A DNA stretch of 64,000 nt from Sialis fuliginosa (GCA_961205875.1 OY540812.1:9548001-9612000); one strand, 5' to 3'. Shown: positions 37,074 through 48,495, numbered from the stretch's first letter. Notes: generated from the letters alone by a model not told the origin. Translations and numbers: made by a program.

Positions 37074-37560
37074 TAAGGGTTCCGAAGTACGTACTACGTG
37101 GACTGTTTGGAGCCACAGGTGCATTTTTGAGTTAGAAAATAATATAAAAATAGGGTCATATTTTACTAATTGAGATCTACATTTTGATACTCCACATGCC
37201 TAGATATGAAAATAATTTTTTTTATGACGCCCCTTTCTATTTCTCAATTTTTTTCAGATTTTTTGAGCTAGTAGTTAACGAGTTAGAGGCGCCATTTTTG
37301 ATTTAGAAAAAAAAAATAAGATGGTTTGGTTATACATTTTGACGTGCCACATGCCATGATAAAAAAATATTTTTTACATAGCTTTAGTTCCACCCCTGAA
37401 AAATTATTGTTTCAATAAATGTATACATCTTTTACTAGAGAGCGTCATTTTACATGTTCAGTAAAAAATGTCTAGCTTATATAGTTTACGAGATATTTTG
37501 CTTAGACCGAAAAGGATGGACGGACGTACGGACGACAAAATAAGATTAATAGGAACCCTA
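37074..37560 (-). mobile_element. GGGTTCC-family element, copy 2
   Basis: Reverse copy of 13572-13930. Ends TAAGGGTTCCGAAGTACG and AATAGGAACCCTA; contains ACGGACGTACGGACGAC. It is longer than copy 1. Confidence 0.6.
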
Positions 37561-37604
37561 AAAAATCGCTTTAAGCTGTACTAAAAATGAATAATTAATT
37601 ATTT

Positions 37605-37800
37605 TGTACCCCCCCCCCCCCCCTCACCGCACGTTGGACTAAAATAGAAATCTGACAACCCTGTTTGTGCCTACCAGCTATGACCGACTCATGAGCGCTT
37701 TCCCGTTCCGTCTTGTATCTCCGTAGGTAAACCCGAACAATCAGGTCGGAAAAGGAGAAGATCTAATTGACATAAAACCCATGAAGAAGAAGAAGAAATT
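37605..37800 (+). mobile_element. short retroposon-like fragment with (AAG)n tail
   Basis: After a poly-C run (37608-37622) comes about 160 bp of moderately GC-rich DNA. It ends CATAAAACCCATGAAGAAG with a further GAAGAA. The microsatellite-type tail suggests the 3' end of a SINE or RTE-like LINE. Confidence 0.35.
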
Positions 37801-37920
37801 TTTAATTTGTTATTAAAATCAACGTTTAAGAAAATCAAATTTATTATAATCTTTCTTATTTTTTAAATAAATTTTTATATTTATTCGGAAATATAAAAAA
37901 AAAGCAGAAGTTAATTTATA

Positions 37921-40228
37921 CACTCACGGAAAAAATTAAAGGACCACTTTTATTTTTCGAAAAAATTGCTCATTTTCAAAGTAATGCCGATAGGTCAAAT
38001 ATGATCCATTTTTTACTTATAGGATATGAAAATTGAAGGAAATTTTATCATCTTTTCGAATTTAGGGGTATATTTGTTTTATTAAACTTATTATTGTGAC
38101 CAAATCGCGGTTTAATAAAAAATAAAAAAATTGATTTTTTTTTGCAATTTTGAAAGATACCCACGGGGATGTTAAATTTTTTTTCTAAAATTTCAAGATA
38201 ACCATTTTGTAGGAAATTTGTTCAGCTTTAAAACACTTTTTCAAATTTGTTTTATAATTTTTTGGTGTTACGATATTCGAGTTTGAATGAAAAAAGTACC
38301 AACAAGTTTTAAACGACCATAAAGGGCCTAATGTTAGTCGCACAGAAAAGAAAAAAAAAGAATATTAAAGCTTAAATAATCACCTATTGTCTAGTAGCAT
38401 TTATAAAATGTTTAATTTTAACTTAACCCTTCAAATACGAAAAACAAAACAGTGTTCGAATTTAAATAATCCTGTAAAAATAACCTTTTTTTAATCATAG
38501 ATCTAATGTTTAGAATGTATCCAGAAATTAAGTTCTATCAAAGAATATGAAAATTAGACTTATTACCTTCTATGTGAACAAAGGTTCCAGTAAAAATCTT
38601 TTAATTTGGCTGAGAAATTGCATTTTGAATTTTTTGTATACGTTTAGGATTTGACCGTACTTTTTATAACAAGTTTTTCTTTGGGATTTTTTTTTCGAAA
38701 AACAATCAATTTTTGAGAAAAATTGTAAGAAGGAAAAAGTTTTTCTTTCTTGTTAAAGAATATTCTTAATTTTTTTCAGATGTTTTATATCAATATTGTG
38801 GGATTAAATTTATTTTTAATAGGGTACTTTTTCATTCAAACTTGAATATCTTGGCATCAAAAAATGTGACAATCATTTTTTAAAAAGCATTTTGAAGCTG
38901 AGAAAATTTACTAAATGATGAATATCATGGAATTTTGAAAAAAATAATCATACATCCCCGTGTGAAACTTCCATAATTACAAAAAATTTCAATTTTTAAT
39001 TTCAGTCAACTGCGTGTGGTCATGAAAAAACGTTCAACAACATATTAAATACTCTTGATTTCGACAGTTAAATTAATTTTCATTGAATTTTCACCGCTTA
39101 TTCGTTCAAAGTAACTGAATTTTTTTTGGTCCACACGTAGTTGACTAAAAAAAATTAATTATTTATTTGCAGTTATAGAAATTTCACACGGGGATGTATG
39201 ATTTTTTTTTTCAAAATTCCATGATATTCATCATTTAGTAAATTTTCTCAGCTTCAAAATGCTTTTTAAAAAATGATTGTCACATTTTTTGATGCCAAGA
39301 TATTCAAGTTTGAATGAAAAAGTACCCTATTAAAAATAAATTTAATCCCACAATATTGATATAAAACATCTGAAAAAAATTAAGAATATTCTTTAACAAG
39401 AAAGAAAAACTTTTTCCTTCTTACAATTTTTCTCAAAAATTGATTGTTTTTCGAAAAAAAAATCCCAAAGAAAAACTTGTTATAAAAAGTACGGTCAAAT
39501 CCTAAACGTATACAAAAAATTCAAAATGCAATTTCTCAGCCAAATTAAAAGATTTTTACTGGAACCTTTGTTCACATAGAAGGTAATAAGTCTAATTTTC
39601 ATATTCTTTGATAGAACTTAATTTCTGGATACATTCTAAACATTAGATCTATGATTAAAAAAAGGTTATTTTTACAGGATTATTTAAATTCGAACACTGT
39701 TTTGTTTTTCGTATTTGAAGGGTTAAGTTAAAATTAAACATTTTATAAATGCTACTAGACAATAGGTGATTATTTAAGCTTTAATATTCTTTTTTTTTCT
39801 TTTCTGTGCGACTAACATTAGGCCCTTTATGGTCGTTTAAAACTTGTTGGTACTTTTTTCATTCAAACTCGAATATCGTAACACCAAAAAATTATAAAAC
39901 AAATTTGAAAAAGTGTTTTAAAGCTGAACAAATTTCCTACAAAATGGTTATCTTGAAATTTTAGAAAAAAAATTTAACATCCCCGTGGGTATCTTTCAAA
40001 ATTGCAAAAAAAAATCAATTTTTTTATTTTTTATTAAACCGCGATTTGGTCACAATAATAAGTTTAATAAAACAAATATACCCCTAAATTCGAAAAGATG
40101 ATAAAATTTCCTTCAATTTTCATATCCTATAAGTAAAAAATGGATCATATTTGACCTATCGGCATTACTTTGAAAATGAGCAATTTTTTCGAAAAATAAA
40201 AGTGGTCCTTTAATTTATTCCGTGAGTG
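37921..40228. mobile_element. 2.3-kb near-perfect palindromic fold-back element
   Basis: The left arm 37921-39021 and right arm 39128-40228 (1,101 bp each) are inverse copies around a 106-bp centre, with TA (or TATA) on both sides. The outer ~1 kb is almost identical; I saw one difference, at base 13. The ~85 bp next to the centre differs much more. Each arm contains a module of about 140 bp twice in opposite orientation (38162-38300 and 38823-38962), so the arms are themselves imperfect palindromes. No ORF. The ends begin CACTCACGG and include AAATTAAAGGACCAC; TA flanks suggest Tc1/mariner-type mobilisation. Confidence 0.8.
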
Positions 40229-40650
40229 TATATGAGTAGAATTTTTTTCAATCAATAGACTTATGACATTGTTTATTACAAAAATAACTTTTACAGATAA
40301 TTTTTTTACCGTAGATCCGAGTGTGTGGGAACTATAAATATTTAATGATACTCTCTATAATTACGCAGATGTTGTAACTGATAACAAAACACCCTATTTA
40401 AACTTAGTGTGGAGTATGTACATTGATAAAAAGCGCAATTATCTGCAACAGACTGGCACGACGCGCGCGCAACTGCAAATATGTATACGGGTGGTTTAAA
40501 AATTGTAAACATTCAACAATGTATAATGATTTTTTATTTATTGTGGTTCATGTAAGAGAGGGGTTAACTTTATTAAAATATTTTTTTAACGTCCATGTTA
40601 TTTGCTGAATGTTTTTTTTAAAGACATTCAGCAAATTGTATACTAAAGAG

Positions 40651-41019
40651 CAACGGCGGATTTAGGCATGGGCAACATGGGCTACTAACTTTTTTAGTTT
40701 AATACACAACACTCCGATTATGAAAACGATTTTTCTACATCTTGTAAAAATTCTCTCGCGATTTCGATTGCCCTAATTTTTCAAATATCCAATATTCGCC
40801 TTCTCAATTGAACTACTGATTTCGAATTAGCGCGTGAATTTCGTTCTGAATGAGCTGATCAACTTGCTGCCATCTGTGTACCACTCATTAACTACATCCG
40901 CCCATATTTGTTTACTTTTGAAATATGCGATTGTTGAAGAAAATAAGTTATATTTTCCCTTGGTAGAGGGGCGGCAATTTTTTTTGCCCAGGGCGGCACT
41001 TAACGTAAATCCGCCGTTG
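40651..41019. mobile_element. hAT-type MITE with 8-bp target duplication
   Basis: The ends CAACGGCGGATTTA and TAAATCCGCCGTTG are inverted. The flanks are CTAAAGAG (40643-40650) and ATAAAGAG (41020-41027), an 8-bp duplication with one mismatch. CA...TG ends with 8 bp are typical of hAT. The interior (369 bp in all) has open frames on both strands but no recognised transposase motif. Confidence 0.75.
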
Positions 41020-41074
41020 ATAAAGAGTAATGGCATGTGAGAATATTGTTCAGTAACAATCCTCTCGTATATAG

Positions 41075-43405
41075 GAAATCATTAATCTACTTTACTCTTT
41101 TAATCTTAAATGTGCGGTAACACAACCTACTAGAATAACAAAAAAATCAAGTACTTTAATAGACAATATATTTACTAATGTTGACCTAAGTATATGTAAT
41201 ACAAAAAATATAAACACCTCAATATCCGACCACGCTGCCACAATATTAACCGTACAGTGGGATGACAAAAATAAACATGTTAATAATAACAGCACAGATA
41301 ATATTATAATGAAACGAAGTTTCAATGATTTTAATCTAAACTATATGAATTTCAATTTAAAAAATATTAGTATTAAAGCACTCTGTGATATTAATAACGT
41401 ACAAGATTTATACAAGTTTTATTATGATGATTTTACTTATTATTTTAATGTAAGTTTCCCTTTAAAAAAAGGAAAATTATTTCCACAAAAGGGAAATAAT
41501 TGGATAACAAGTGAGTTAAGAGAGGAAAGTCAAATTTTAAAAGAGCTTTTCAAAATTAAAAACTGTGATGGTATGTTAGAAGTTTACAAAAATTTTAAAA
41601 AAGAACATACAAGTAACATAAAAAGGACGAAAAAAAGTTTTTATTTTAAAAACATAGATTTTAATTCAAAGAATAGTCGTGATGTCTGGTCTGTGATAAA
41701 TAAAATCACTGGAAAATATGTCAATAAAAAAATAACTTTTATAACATTGTTACATAACAATAAAAAAATTAATAATGATGAAGTGGCTAATATATTTTTA
41801 AATCATTTTGCAAATACAGTAAACCAAAAATTAAATAAACATTTTAAAAATAATGTATCAGAGAACTGTACAAATTCTAAAATTGTAAATAGGACTATGT
41901 TCTTATATCCAACAAATAAAGGTGAAATTTTAAATACAATTAAGAAGCTACCAAGTGGGCCATCAACCGGAGCTGACCAAATTCCAACTATAGTATTAAA
42001 ATATTGTGCAGACATTATAAGTGACCATATAACAATAATAATTAATAAAATTTTTGAATGTGGGGAATATCCGGATATTTTAAAAATAGCTAAATTGAAA
42101 CCTCTTTTAAAACATAAGAACCCCGAAGACATTAACAATTACAGACCGATATCTTTACTGTCTTGCTTTACAAAGATTATAGAAAAAATAATATGTAGTC
42201 GTATCAATGACTTTTTTGAAGATAACAACATTCTGCATGATTCTCAGCATGGCTATCGGGGGGAGAGATCCACCATGACTGCAACTGTTGAATTATATAG
42301 TAACTTGACAAAAATGCTCGATAGTGGATTGGCTGTTTATGGGTTGTTTTTTGATCTGACTGCGGCTTTTGACACTGTCAATCATCAGTTTCTATTGACG
42401 AAACTGCAGCAAATGGGTCTTAGAGGTAATGCGAATAAACTAATAAAATCTTATTTAGAAAATAGATCCATGTACGTGAATATAAATGGCACCGACTCTG
42501 AAACAGCGGCAGTTGAAGTAGGAGTACCTCAAGGTAGCAATTTAGGGCCATTATTGTTCATGTGTTATGTAAATGATTTGCCTGACTATTTGCTCATAGG
42601 GAAAGTAATAATGTATGCTGATGATGTGACAGTGTTAGTAGCCGCGGACAGTATTGACGATGCTAAAGAGTTAGCGATTAATGTAATTCGACAGTTTCAG
42701 GAATGGTGTTTCTCAAACATCCTTATAGTTAATGTTGAAAAAACGTGTGTTGTGAATTTCCAATTAAAGCATAAAAATGGTGTCAATAATATTGTTACTT
42801 ATATGGACGATAATGTTTTCAAACCCGCGTTAGTAGCCAGATTTTTAGGAATGTATATGGATGACACATTGAAATTCACAGCACACGTTGACGAATTATG
42901 TAAAAAATTATGCAGGTGTTGTTATCAGATAAGAATATTGAAACAATATCTTGACGAGCACCAGTTGATAGCTTACTATTACGCACATGTGTACTCTGCA
43001 ATGAGGTATGGTATCCTTCTGTGGGGAAGTACTTCAGAGGCTGGAAGAGTGTTTGTTATACAGAAAAAAATTTTAAGACTAATTTTTAATTATGATCAAA
43101 AAAAATCACTTAGAGGTATTTTTAAAACTAACAATTTATTAACTATTTATGGTATATATGCAACAGAATTATTAAAAAATATCAAAAGCAAAAAAGAAGA
43201 AAGGAAAATTGCAAATTATGACTTTAGAGGTAGAATTCAAGAGATATACCATAAAACTACCTTTTATGAAAGATCTCCAGATTATATGTATAACAAACTT
43301 ATAAACACTCTTCCTGGCATATTAAAAACCTCAAAAACATACAAAATACATTTAAAGCAGTACTTCATAATGAAGGAACCATACAGCATTGCTGAGTGCT
43401 ATTAG
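41075..43405 (+). CDS. non-LTR retrotransposon ORF2 fragment: endonuclease end and reverse transcriptase
   Basis: The open frame runs from 41075, 78 codons before the first ATG (41309), to the stop at 43403-43405. The part before the ATG is real: it reads AVTQPTRITKKSSTLIDNIF and then TSISDHAAT, the C-terminal motif of APE-type endonucleases with the catalytic SDH (41225-41233). Numbered from the ATG at 41309, the reverse transcriptase has NNYRPISLLS (276-285), QHGYRGERST (313-322), FFDLTAAFDTVNH (347-359, catalytic D349), GVPQGSNLGPL (405-415) and YADD (436-439). The C-terminal thumb-like region follows to residue 698. The motifs fit the jockey/CR1-type group of LINEs; the exact clade cannot be told. 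With the 5' end lost, it should not be able to make a full ORF2 protein. Codon use is very AT-rich like the host, and the reading frame is undamaged, so the copy is fairly young. Confidence 0.85.
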   Translation, partial: EIINLLYSFNLKCAVTQPTRITKKSSTLIDNIFTNVDLSICNTKNINTSISDHAATILTVQWDDKNKHVNNNSTDNIIMKRSFNDFNLNYMNFNLKNISIKALCDINNVQDLYKFYYDDFTYYFNVSFPLKKGKLFPQKGNNWITSELREESQILKELFKIKNCDGMLEVYKNFKKEHTSNIKRTKKSFYFKNIDFNSKNSRDVWSVINKITGKYVNKKITFITLLHNNKKINNDEVANIFLNHFANTVNQKLNKHFKNNVSENCTNSKIVNRTMFLYPTNKGEILNTIKKLPSGPSTGADQIPTIVLKYCADIISDHITIIINKIFECGEYPDILKIAKLKPLLKHKNPEDINNYRPISLLSCFTKIIEKIICSRINDFFEDNNILHDSQHGYRGERSTMTATVELYSNLTKMLDSGLAVYGLFFDLTAAFDTVNHQFLLTKLQQMGLRGNANKLIKSYLENRSMYVNINGTDSETAAVEVGVPQGSNLGPLLFMCYVNDLPDYLLIGKVIMYADDVTVLVAADSIDDAKELAINVIRQFQEWCFSNILIVNVEKTCVVNFQLKHKNGVNNIVTYMDDNVFKPALVARFLGMYMDDTLKFTAHVDELCKKLCRCCYQIRILKQYLDEHQLIAYYYAHVYSAMRYGILLWGSTSEAGRVFVIQKKILRLIFNYDQKKSLRGIFKTNNLLTIYGIYATELLKNIKSKKEERKIANYDFRGRIQEIYHKTTFYERSPDYMYNKLINTLPGILKTSKTYKIHLKQYFIMKEPYSIAECY

Positions 43406-43547
43406 CTTAATTATTTTATATTGCAGTAAAAAAAAAAATGAAAAAGAATTTATATATTATATATATATTTTTATTTATTTATGTATATTGTATACCACAT
43501 ATTGACGTTTTGTATACCTAACCAATGGTCGAACATAACAAATAAAA

Positions 43548-43578
43548 TTTATTATTATTATTATTATTATTATTATAA
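43548..43578. repeat. (ATT)n microsatellite tail
   Basis: About ten ATT units at the 3' end of the non-LTR element. Confidence 0.85.
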
Positions 43579-44863
43579 TAGTTACATAGCTAAATTAATT
43601 GCAAGTGTATTCGCATATAATATATAATATAATATTAGTTAGGCCTACGCATCAAATTAAAAAATATATACATATATATGAGCATTTAAAAAAAAAAACA
43701 GGGCGTACGTATGTCACCGATTTTTTTCCATAAAGAACATATCAAAACAACATATTTGCTAAAAATTTTCCTTCCTTACCCTTTTTTTCGGCTGAATTAC
43801 GATTTTTTAAAGTTTTGAAATCGAGCAAAATTAGACGTTTTTCGATTGTTAGTTATTTTTCTAAATGGCCCTTATTATTCATGTTATGGAGCTCATTCTT
43901 TTGGTTTTTTATTGAATTTTTATTTAAAATTGGTTTCAGAGCCAAATATTCAATTTTGGCCGAATGCGACACGAAAACATTTGAAACTGCCGCCAAATAT
44001 TATCGTTTCATATAAAATACTTTCGATATAGCTAAATTTTTTTCAATTTTACGTAGTTTTTAAATATCTATACATTTTTTAAATTCGGTCAAAAATTTTT
44101 AAAGTTACAATTGTTTTAAAGATGTTTTATTTTCCAAAAAACGCCATATTCATACCTTTAAAACTTTTTTCTCCAAAAAATTACTTTTTTTTATCCTAGA
44201 ATTTTTTTTTTCATATTGAGCTCCTAAGTAAGATATAATTTGTATAAAATACCTCGTGTATTAAATATAAGAATTTACAGAAATTTTCAGTGTTTCTGAA
44301 ATGTCAAGGCTTCTGATAATTGAATAAAAACATACCATTTAATTCGTTATGAAATATATATGGTATAGTCGTTATGAAATACTCTGCTACCATAATTAGG
44401 TAAAAAAAGATTATTTGTACTATGGATCAACAGGCTAATGCGTTTATTGATTGTACATTTTGAACAGCACTGACGCTGCTTCAAGCGTGACGTCATTCAG
44501 AGCGTCAACTGCTTTTATACCCGTGCGTTACGTTTTTTTCTTTCATTTTTTGTTGTTGATGAAGTAGAAGCTTTATGCAGATTTTCTGAAGAGATTATGA
44601 TGTCTTTTTAAAAGGGTAATTAACTTTTTGATGGATACTTAGGGCTGCATTAAAAAGTAGCACATAATAAATGAGAATAACATTGTTATCATTTTGTAAA
44701 AAATATATGTAACGGGTAAAAAATGTTATCATTATTTCTGTAATATCAAAAATACATGATATAGCTTTGTATTGCAATTACATTAATTAACAAAAAGTGG
44801 ATTTATAAAAACCAATACTGACAGATTTGACAAATGTATTTTTTAATTTAATTGATTATTATA
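43579..44863. other. AT-rich DNA with a small CRE-containing patch
   Basis: No gene was supported. At 44470-44515 a less AT-rich patch has GACGCT and AGCGTC inverted pieces around a TGACGTCA octamer (44488-44495). Confidence 0.3.
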
Positions 44864-45468
44864 CAGAGTGGTCCGGTTACATAATTTTATTGTCAATGTT
44901 AATTTACATAATTTTAAAACTAATTATGTAATTATAAACAAAAAAAAATTACGACTGTTTCATTTAATAGGGTAGGGTAGCAAAATAGTCACTTTGTGGA
45001 TTATAAATTTATACATAACTGGAAAACTGTGAGATCTAGGTCCAAACTTGATATAGTGAATTTGTAGGTAACATTATAACACACCAAAATAATGATAAAA
45101 AATACCACATATTATAAGTACTTTTGGGGAAAAATGTCATTTTCATAAAAATTTTCAAAAAAATAAACACATTTTTTGTCTTTGATGAGCAATAACTGAA
45201 CTGGAAACACGGTAGCAATAACGCTAAAACTGAAAAATACGTTAGTTAATTATCTATGAAACTAACTCATTGTGGTTCCTCTAGTTACGTTACTTTGGAA
45301 GTTATGAGATAATCTTTGTTTATAAGTACTACTCTGAAAGAAGTTTTTAAACATCCTGTAGCTCAGAGGGTATTGAAGATAGACCCCACCTTTCCGTACA
45401 ATTTTTTTACTCACAATAAGAAAAGAATCAGCTCTTAAAATATCTGTATCCCAAACCGGACCACCCTG
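44864..45468. mobile_element. MITE with TA duplication, CAGAGTGGTCCGG ends
   Basis: 605 bp, inverted ends CAGAGTGGTCCGGTT and AACCGGACCACCCTG, with TA at 44862-44863 and 45469-45470, as in Tc1/mariner-type elements. No ORF of note. Confidence 0.7.
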
Positions 45469-45470
45469 TA

Positions 45471-46058
45471 TAATTGAACAATCGATAATGTATCAATTAG
45501 GTATGAATGAAATTATTTTTATATCTATAAAATATTTTATATTAAAGAATTACATGCAAATACTTTTAAAGTCTTTATGAATTAAAGTTCCATATATTTC
45601 TTTAAGTATTATTACATTTATATTTTTTTCTCGTTTAAATATCATTATTATTTTGGACCGCTAGAGATAAAATAACAATAAAATAAAAACATTAAGATAC
45701 AGGCTTATCTAGAATAAAAGCTACATAAATAAAATGAACGATGTTATTATGGTATTCTTATAGATCTTATTATTTATTATGTTTAACATTTTTATGTATT
45801 TGAAGAGCATAATATTTATATTTAAGATATTATATCGCAGAGTACTATAAAAAGATAACAATGAGTGTCATTAAGATTTTAGTTTGCAACTTTACGATTA
45901 CTTAAATGAATATTTTTTCAAACATAATAAAAAAATTAATACGCATAGTATCCGAAAAAAAACTAAAGAACCTTAAAAATGTAGGTATTTATCACTTTAT
46001 CTTATACATGAACATAATTTATTGAATCTTAATTTTCAATTGTTTTTTTATTTTTATT
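45471..46058. other. AT-rich DNA, nothing recognised
   Basis: No supported feature. Confidence 0.35.
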
Positions 46059-46685
46059 GTAATACCGTCGAAAAATCGTGTCCGAGATAAGAGCAGGTTC
46101 TGATTGTATTACCTTCAAAATTTAAAGAAAAGTTGACTTCCGCATGGCGGCTGTGCGTGTGTCTGGATGTAGAATTTTCTTTCGTTCACGATAACTACTG
46201 TAAAAATGCACCGATTTGAATTATTTTTGGGAAAATGTTTGTCTCAGTGAGTATTCCAGATCTTTTAATTTTGGTGCTAATCGGATTAAGGGTTTTGGAA
46301 ATATTCGAAATTTTGTAACTTTTATCGTCTAAAAAGTGAACGTTGCGAATATTATCTCACTAATTTTGATAAGACTTGGTACGTTTGCTGTTAAATTGAA
46401 GCTAAGAGCCATTTATTATTTGTATGTACCTAAACACAGCTATTGAAGGGGTGAAAATAATCCTCAAAATTTGAATTTTAAAATACGTCACTAATTCATG
46501 TTGCCTTGGAAAATTAGTTATTCTACGATTGTGTATTATTTTTTTAACATTAGAAAACTAATATTTATAATACAAAGGTGAGTTTTATTTCTGACAAATT
46601 CCATTGAAATTTTTCATATATTAAAAATTATTTAAAATGATATTAAAGAACATGAAAATCATGTATGGTTGTCCATACCGATATT
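46059..46685 (+). repeat. large dispersed repeat, copy 1
   Basis: About 627 bp matching 60585-61320 in reverse orientation over its full length (shared runs: CGAAAAATCGTGTC, TTCACGATAACTACTG, TCACTAATTTTGATAAGA). It has no ORF and no clear inverted ends. The type of element is unknown. Confidence 0.65.
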
Positions 46686-46904
46686 TTCTTATACTGTATA
46701 TTCAAGCTTCAGTTTTAGTTGTTTTTTATTCAGAAATTTCAAAACTAGTTAAATTTAAAAAGTTCAGTATTCTGTATATAAAATTACTATCACTGAAACG
46801 ATTTAAAAAACGACCAAATGCATGTAAGCACATAGTTTTATAGGGTGGGAACATTAAATTAGATTTGGAATGCTACATATAATAACAATAAATACAAATA
46901 CATG

Positions 46905-47195
46905 CTCAACACAAGTACGGACTGGCGCACACACACACACAAGCATGCATGCACACATACACATATTGGGATAGAGCTGTAGGTCTGTGGATCGATGTCG
47001 ACCGTGTACCGCGGTGCGTGGGCGTTCGTGTATCCCCACCACGCTTGCGACCCCGCCGACCGTCTACTGGCCCCCTCCCGCAGCGGGCAAGGGTTGAGAC
47101 GTGGAATCCACGTGATTCACAGTGGTCTGTCATTCATTTCGGTAGTTGAATTCACGTTACAGCAAAAGGTGGGGGGTAGGTTTTAGTTTAGCGGG
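46905..47195. promoter_or_regulatory. GC-rich island, candidate promoter or 5' exon
   Basis: The most GC- and CpG-rich stretch of the window (for example CCCCGCCGACCGTC near 47051), preceded by a short (CA)n tract. Frames are open for 60-75 codons on both strands, a usual side effect of high GC. No repeat partner was seen here. It could be a promoter or 5' UTR for jeb (minus strand) or an unseen gene. No TATA box or convincing splice pair was identified. Confidence 0.3.
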
Positions 47196-47238
47196 CTCGC
47201 TTTAACACCGCACGAATATTTATTACGTTTTCAGATCT

Positions 47239-47511
47239 TTGTTATCTCGAGTTGTTTCATTAAATACTCCCGAAATCTTTGTTGTTGTTTCAAATATATG
47301 CAGATGCGTTAGAGCTAGACGACATCTGCCGGTTTCATTCATGAATTTTGTTTTTCAAAAGAGCGCTTCTGCTGAATGTATTTTTGAATGGAGTGAATTT
47401 ATTCCAGTGAAAGTTTTGACGTGTTTCACGTCCGAGTATAATTTGTGTGCTGCAGGTTATATTTTACATACCTGGGAAACAACTGTTGCGAGAATGAAAC
47501 AACTGTTTTAG
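47239..47511 (+). CDS. orphan 90-codon ORF, doubtful
   Basis: An ATG at 47239 opens 90 codons (starts MLSRVVSLNTPEIFVVVSNI, ends ARMKQLF) just after the GC-rich island, in a stretch less AT-rich than average. It has no recognised domain. Eight cysteines or so are scattered without a known pattern, and no signal peptide is evident. It may be noise or part of a transcript starting in the island. I would not call it a gene on this evidence. Confidence 0.15.
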   Translation: MLSRVVSLNTPEIFVVVSNICRCVRARRHLPVSFMNFVFQKSASAECIFEWSEFIPVKVLTCFTSEYNLCAAGYILHTWETTVARMKQLF

Positions 47512-47704
47512 GATTTTAATCCATAAATCAAGATGAAAGAGATTATTTTTCATGAAACAATATTTTGGCAAAAAGTTTACAAGCATTTATTTTTTTACCA
47601 ATTCGAACGTATCTAATTAGTACGATTTTTAATTAATTCGAGTAAATTTTCGTATGCATGTTTTTTTTATGATTTCTATATTTTTTACATAATAAAGTAT
47701 GAAC

Positions 47705-48495
47705 CAGTGTCGCCGGAACCAATTTTCAAAAATTAAGCTGGCCTATCTTTACTTGGCGTTCTTAAAATTCAAAATTGACTTCAATTTTCTTTAACTTACT
47801 TATTATTGTATTATTTGTTAAAAAAAATTAAACAGAGATACTACTCTTCATTTTTTGTCTCTAACATTTTATAATTTGTTTGTAAACATCAGTTTACAAA
47901 AATTAAAAAAAAATTAAAAGTTAAAAAATTACTCTAAACACCAAAATTAAAGGATCACTAAATTTTTTCAAAATTTTATGTATTTTTAAATGGCTGCATC
48001 TCCGCAAAAAATGGTCGAAGAACAGTTTAAAAAAAAACATTTTTAAAGCTTGAAGTTTCTAGGTTTTGAATGAATCATTTGAAGAAAATTTTATTATCCT
48101 TAAGGATAACCTTTTTTTTAAGACAAAAACCCGAAAAAAAAATTAAAAATGTATATCCATTTTGAGAGGCTCTAGAGGACTTGAGAAATTTGTTTGTTCA
48201 AATCAAATAAAAGATGTTTGTAGACCAAACTTTTTTCTTAAATTAAATTATTTTTGTATTACTTTACGACTATTTTTGATCAAGTTATTTGCGTTCAAAC
48301 ATTTGTTGTCGCTTTCTCATCGTTCTTGATTGAAATTAAATTTTTTTTGGAGTTTAGTGTACAAAAACAGATTTTTATAATTGCACGCGTCGCTTCAAAC
48401 CCGTACTAGGATCCAAATTTTGGGGGGAGGAGGCAAAAATTGCCAAATTGCAAAAATTATCCCCTCACTGAAATTTTTTGGGGTAAATTTGTATA
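47705..48495 (+). mobile_element. CAGTGKCGCCG-family element, copy 2 (interrupted)
   Basis: Begins CAGTGTCGCCGGAACC and matches 31642-32104 in reverse (shared ACATTTTATAATTTGTTTGT and GCGTCGCTTCAAACCCG). Its right end is diverged. A 428-bp MITE is nested at 47932-48359. Confidence 0.6.
47932..48359. mobile_element. TA-flanked MITE nested in a repeat
   Basis: 428 bp with inverted ends CTCTAAACACCAAAA and TTTTTTTTGGAGTTTAGTG, flanked by TA (47930-47931 and 48360-48361). The repeat copy at 31.7 kb shows the same site with a single TA. It carries AAATTAAAGGATCAC at the same distance from its end as the palindrome at 37921 carries AAATTAAAGGACCAC. Confidence 0.75.

Larger units (their letters stand above)
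41075..43578 (+). mobile_element. 5'-truncated non-LTR retrotransposon
   Basis: It consists of the C-terminal end of the endonuclease, a full reverse transcriptase region, a 3' UTR with AATAAA at 43540-43545 and an (ATT)n tail (43548-43578). The 5' part is missing: homology begins after a stop at 41072-41074, less than 50 bp from the end of the hAT MITE. Truncation at the 5' end is the usual outcome of target-primed reverse transcription. No target duplication was established. Confidence 0.8.

Noticed and set aside
40827-41040. ORFs inside the hAT-type MITE as transposase remnant
   Set aside because: No hAT dimerisation or catalytic motif could be recognised on either strand.
46854-47186. 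Four overlapping ORFs in the GC-rich island
   Set aside because: Open on both strands in several frames, the pattern expected from composition alone.
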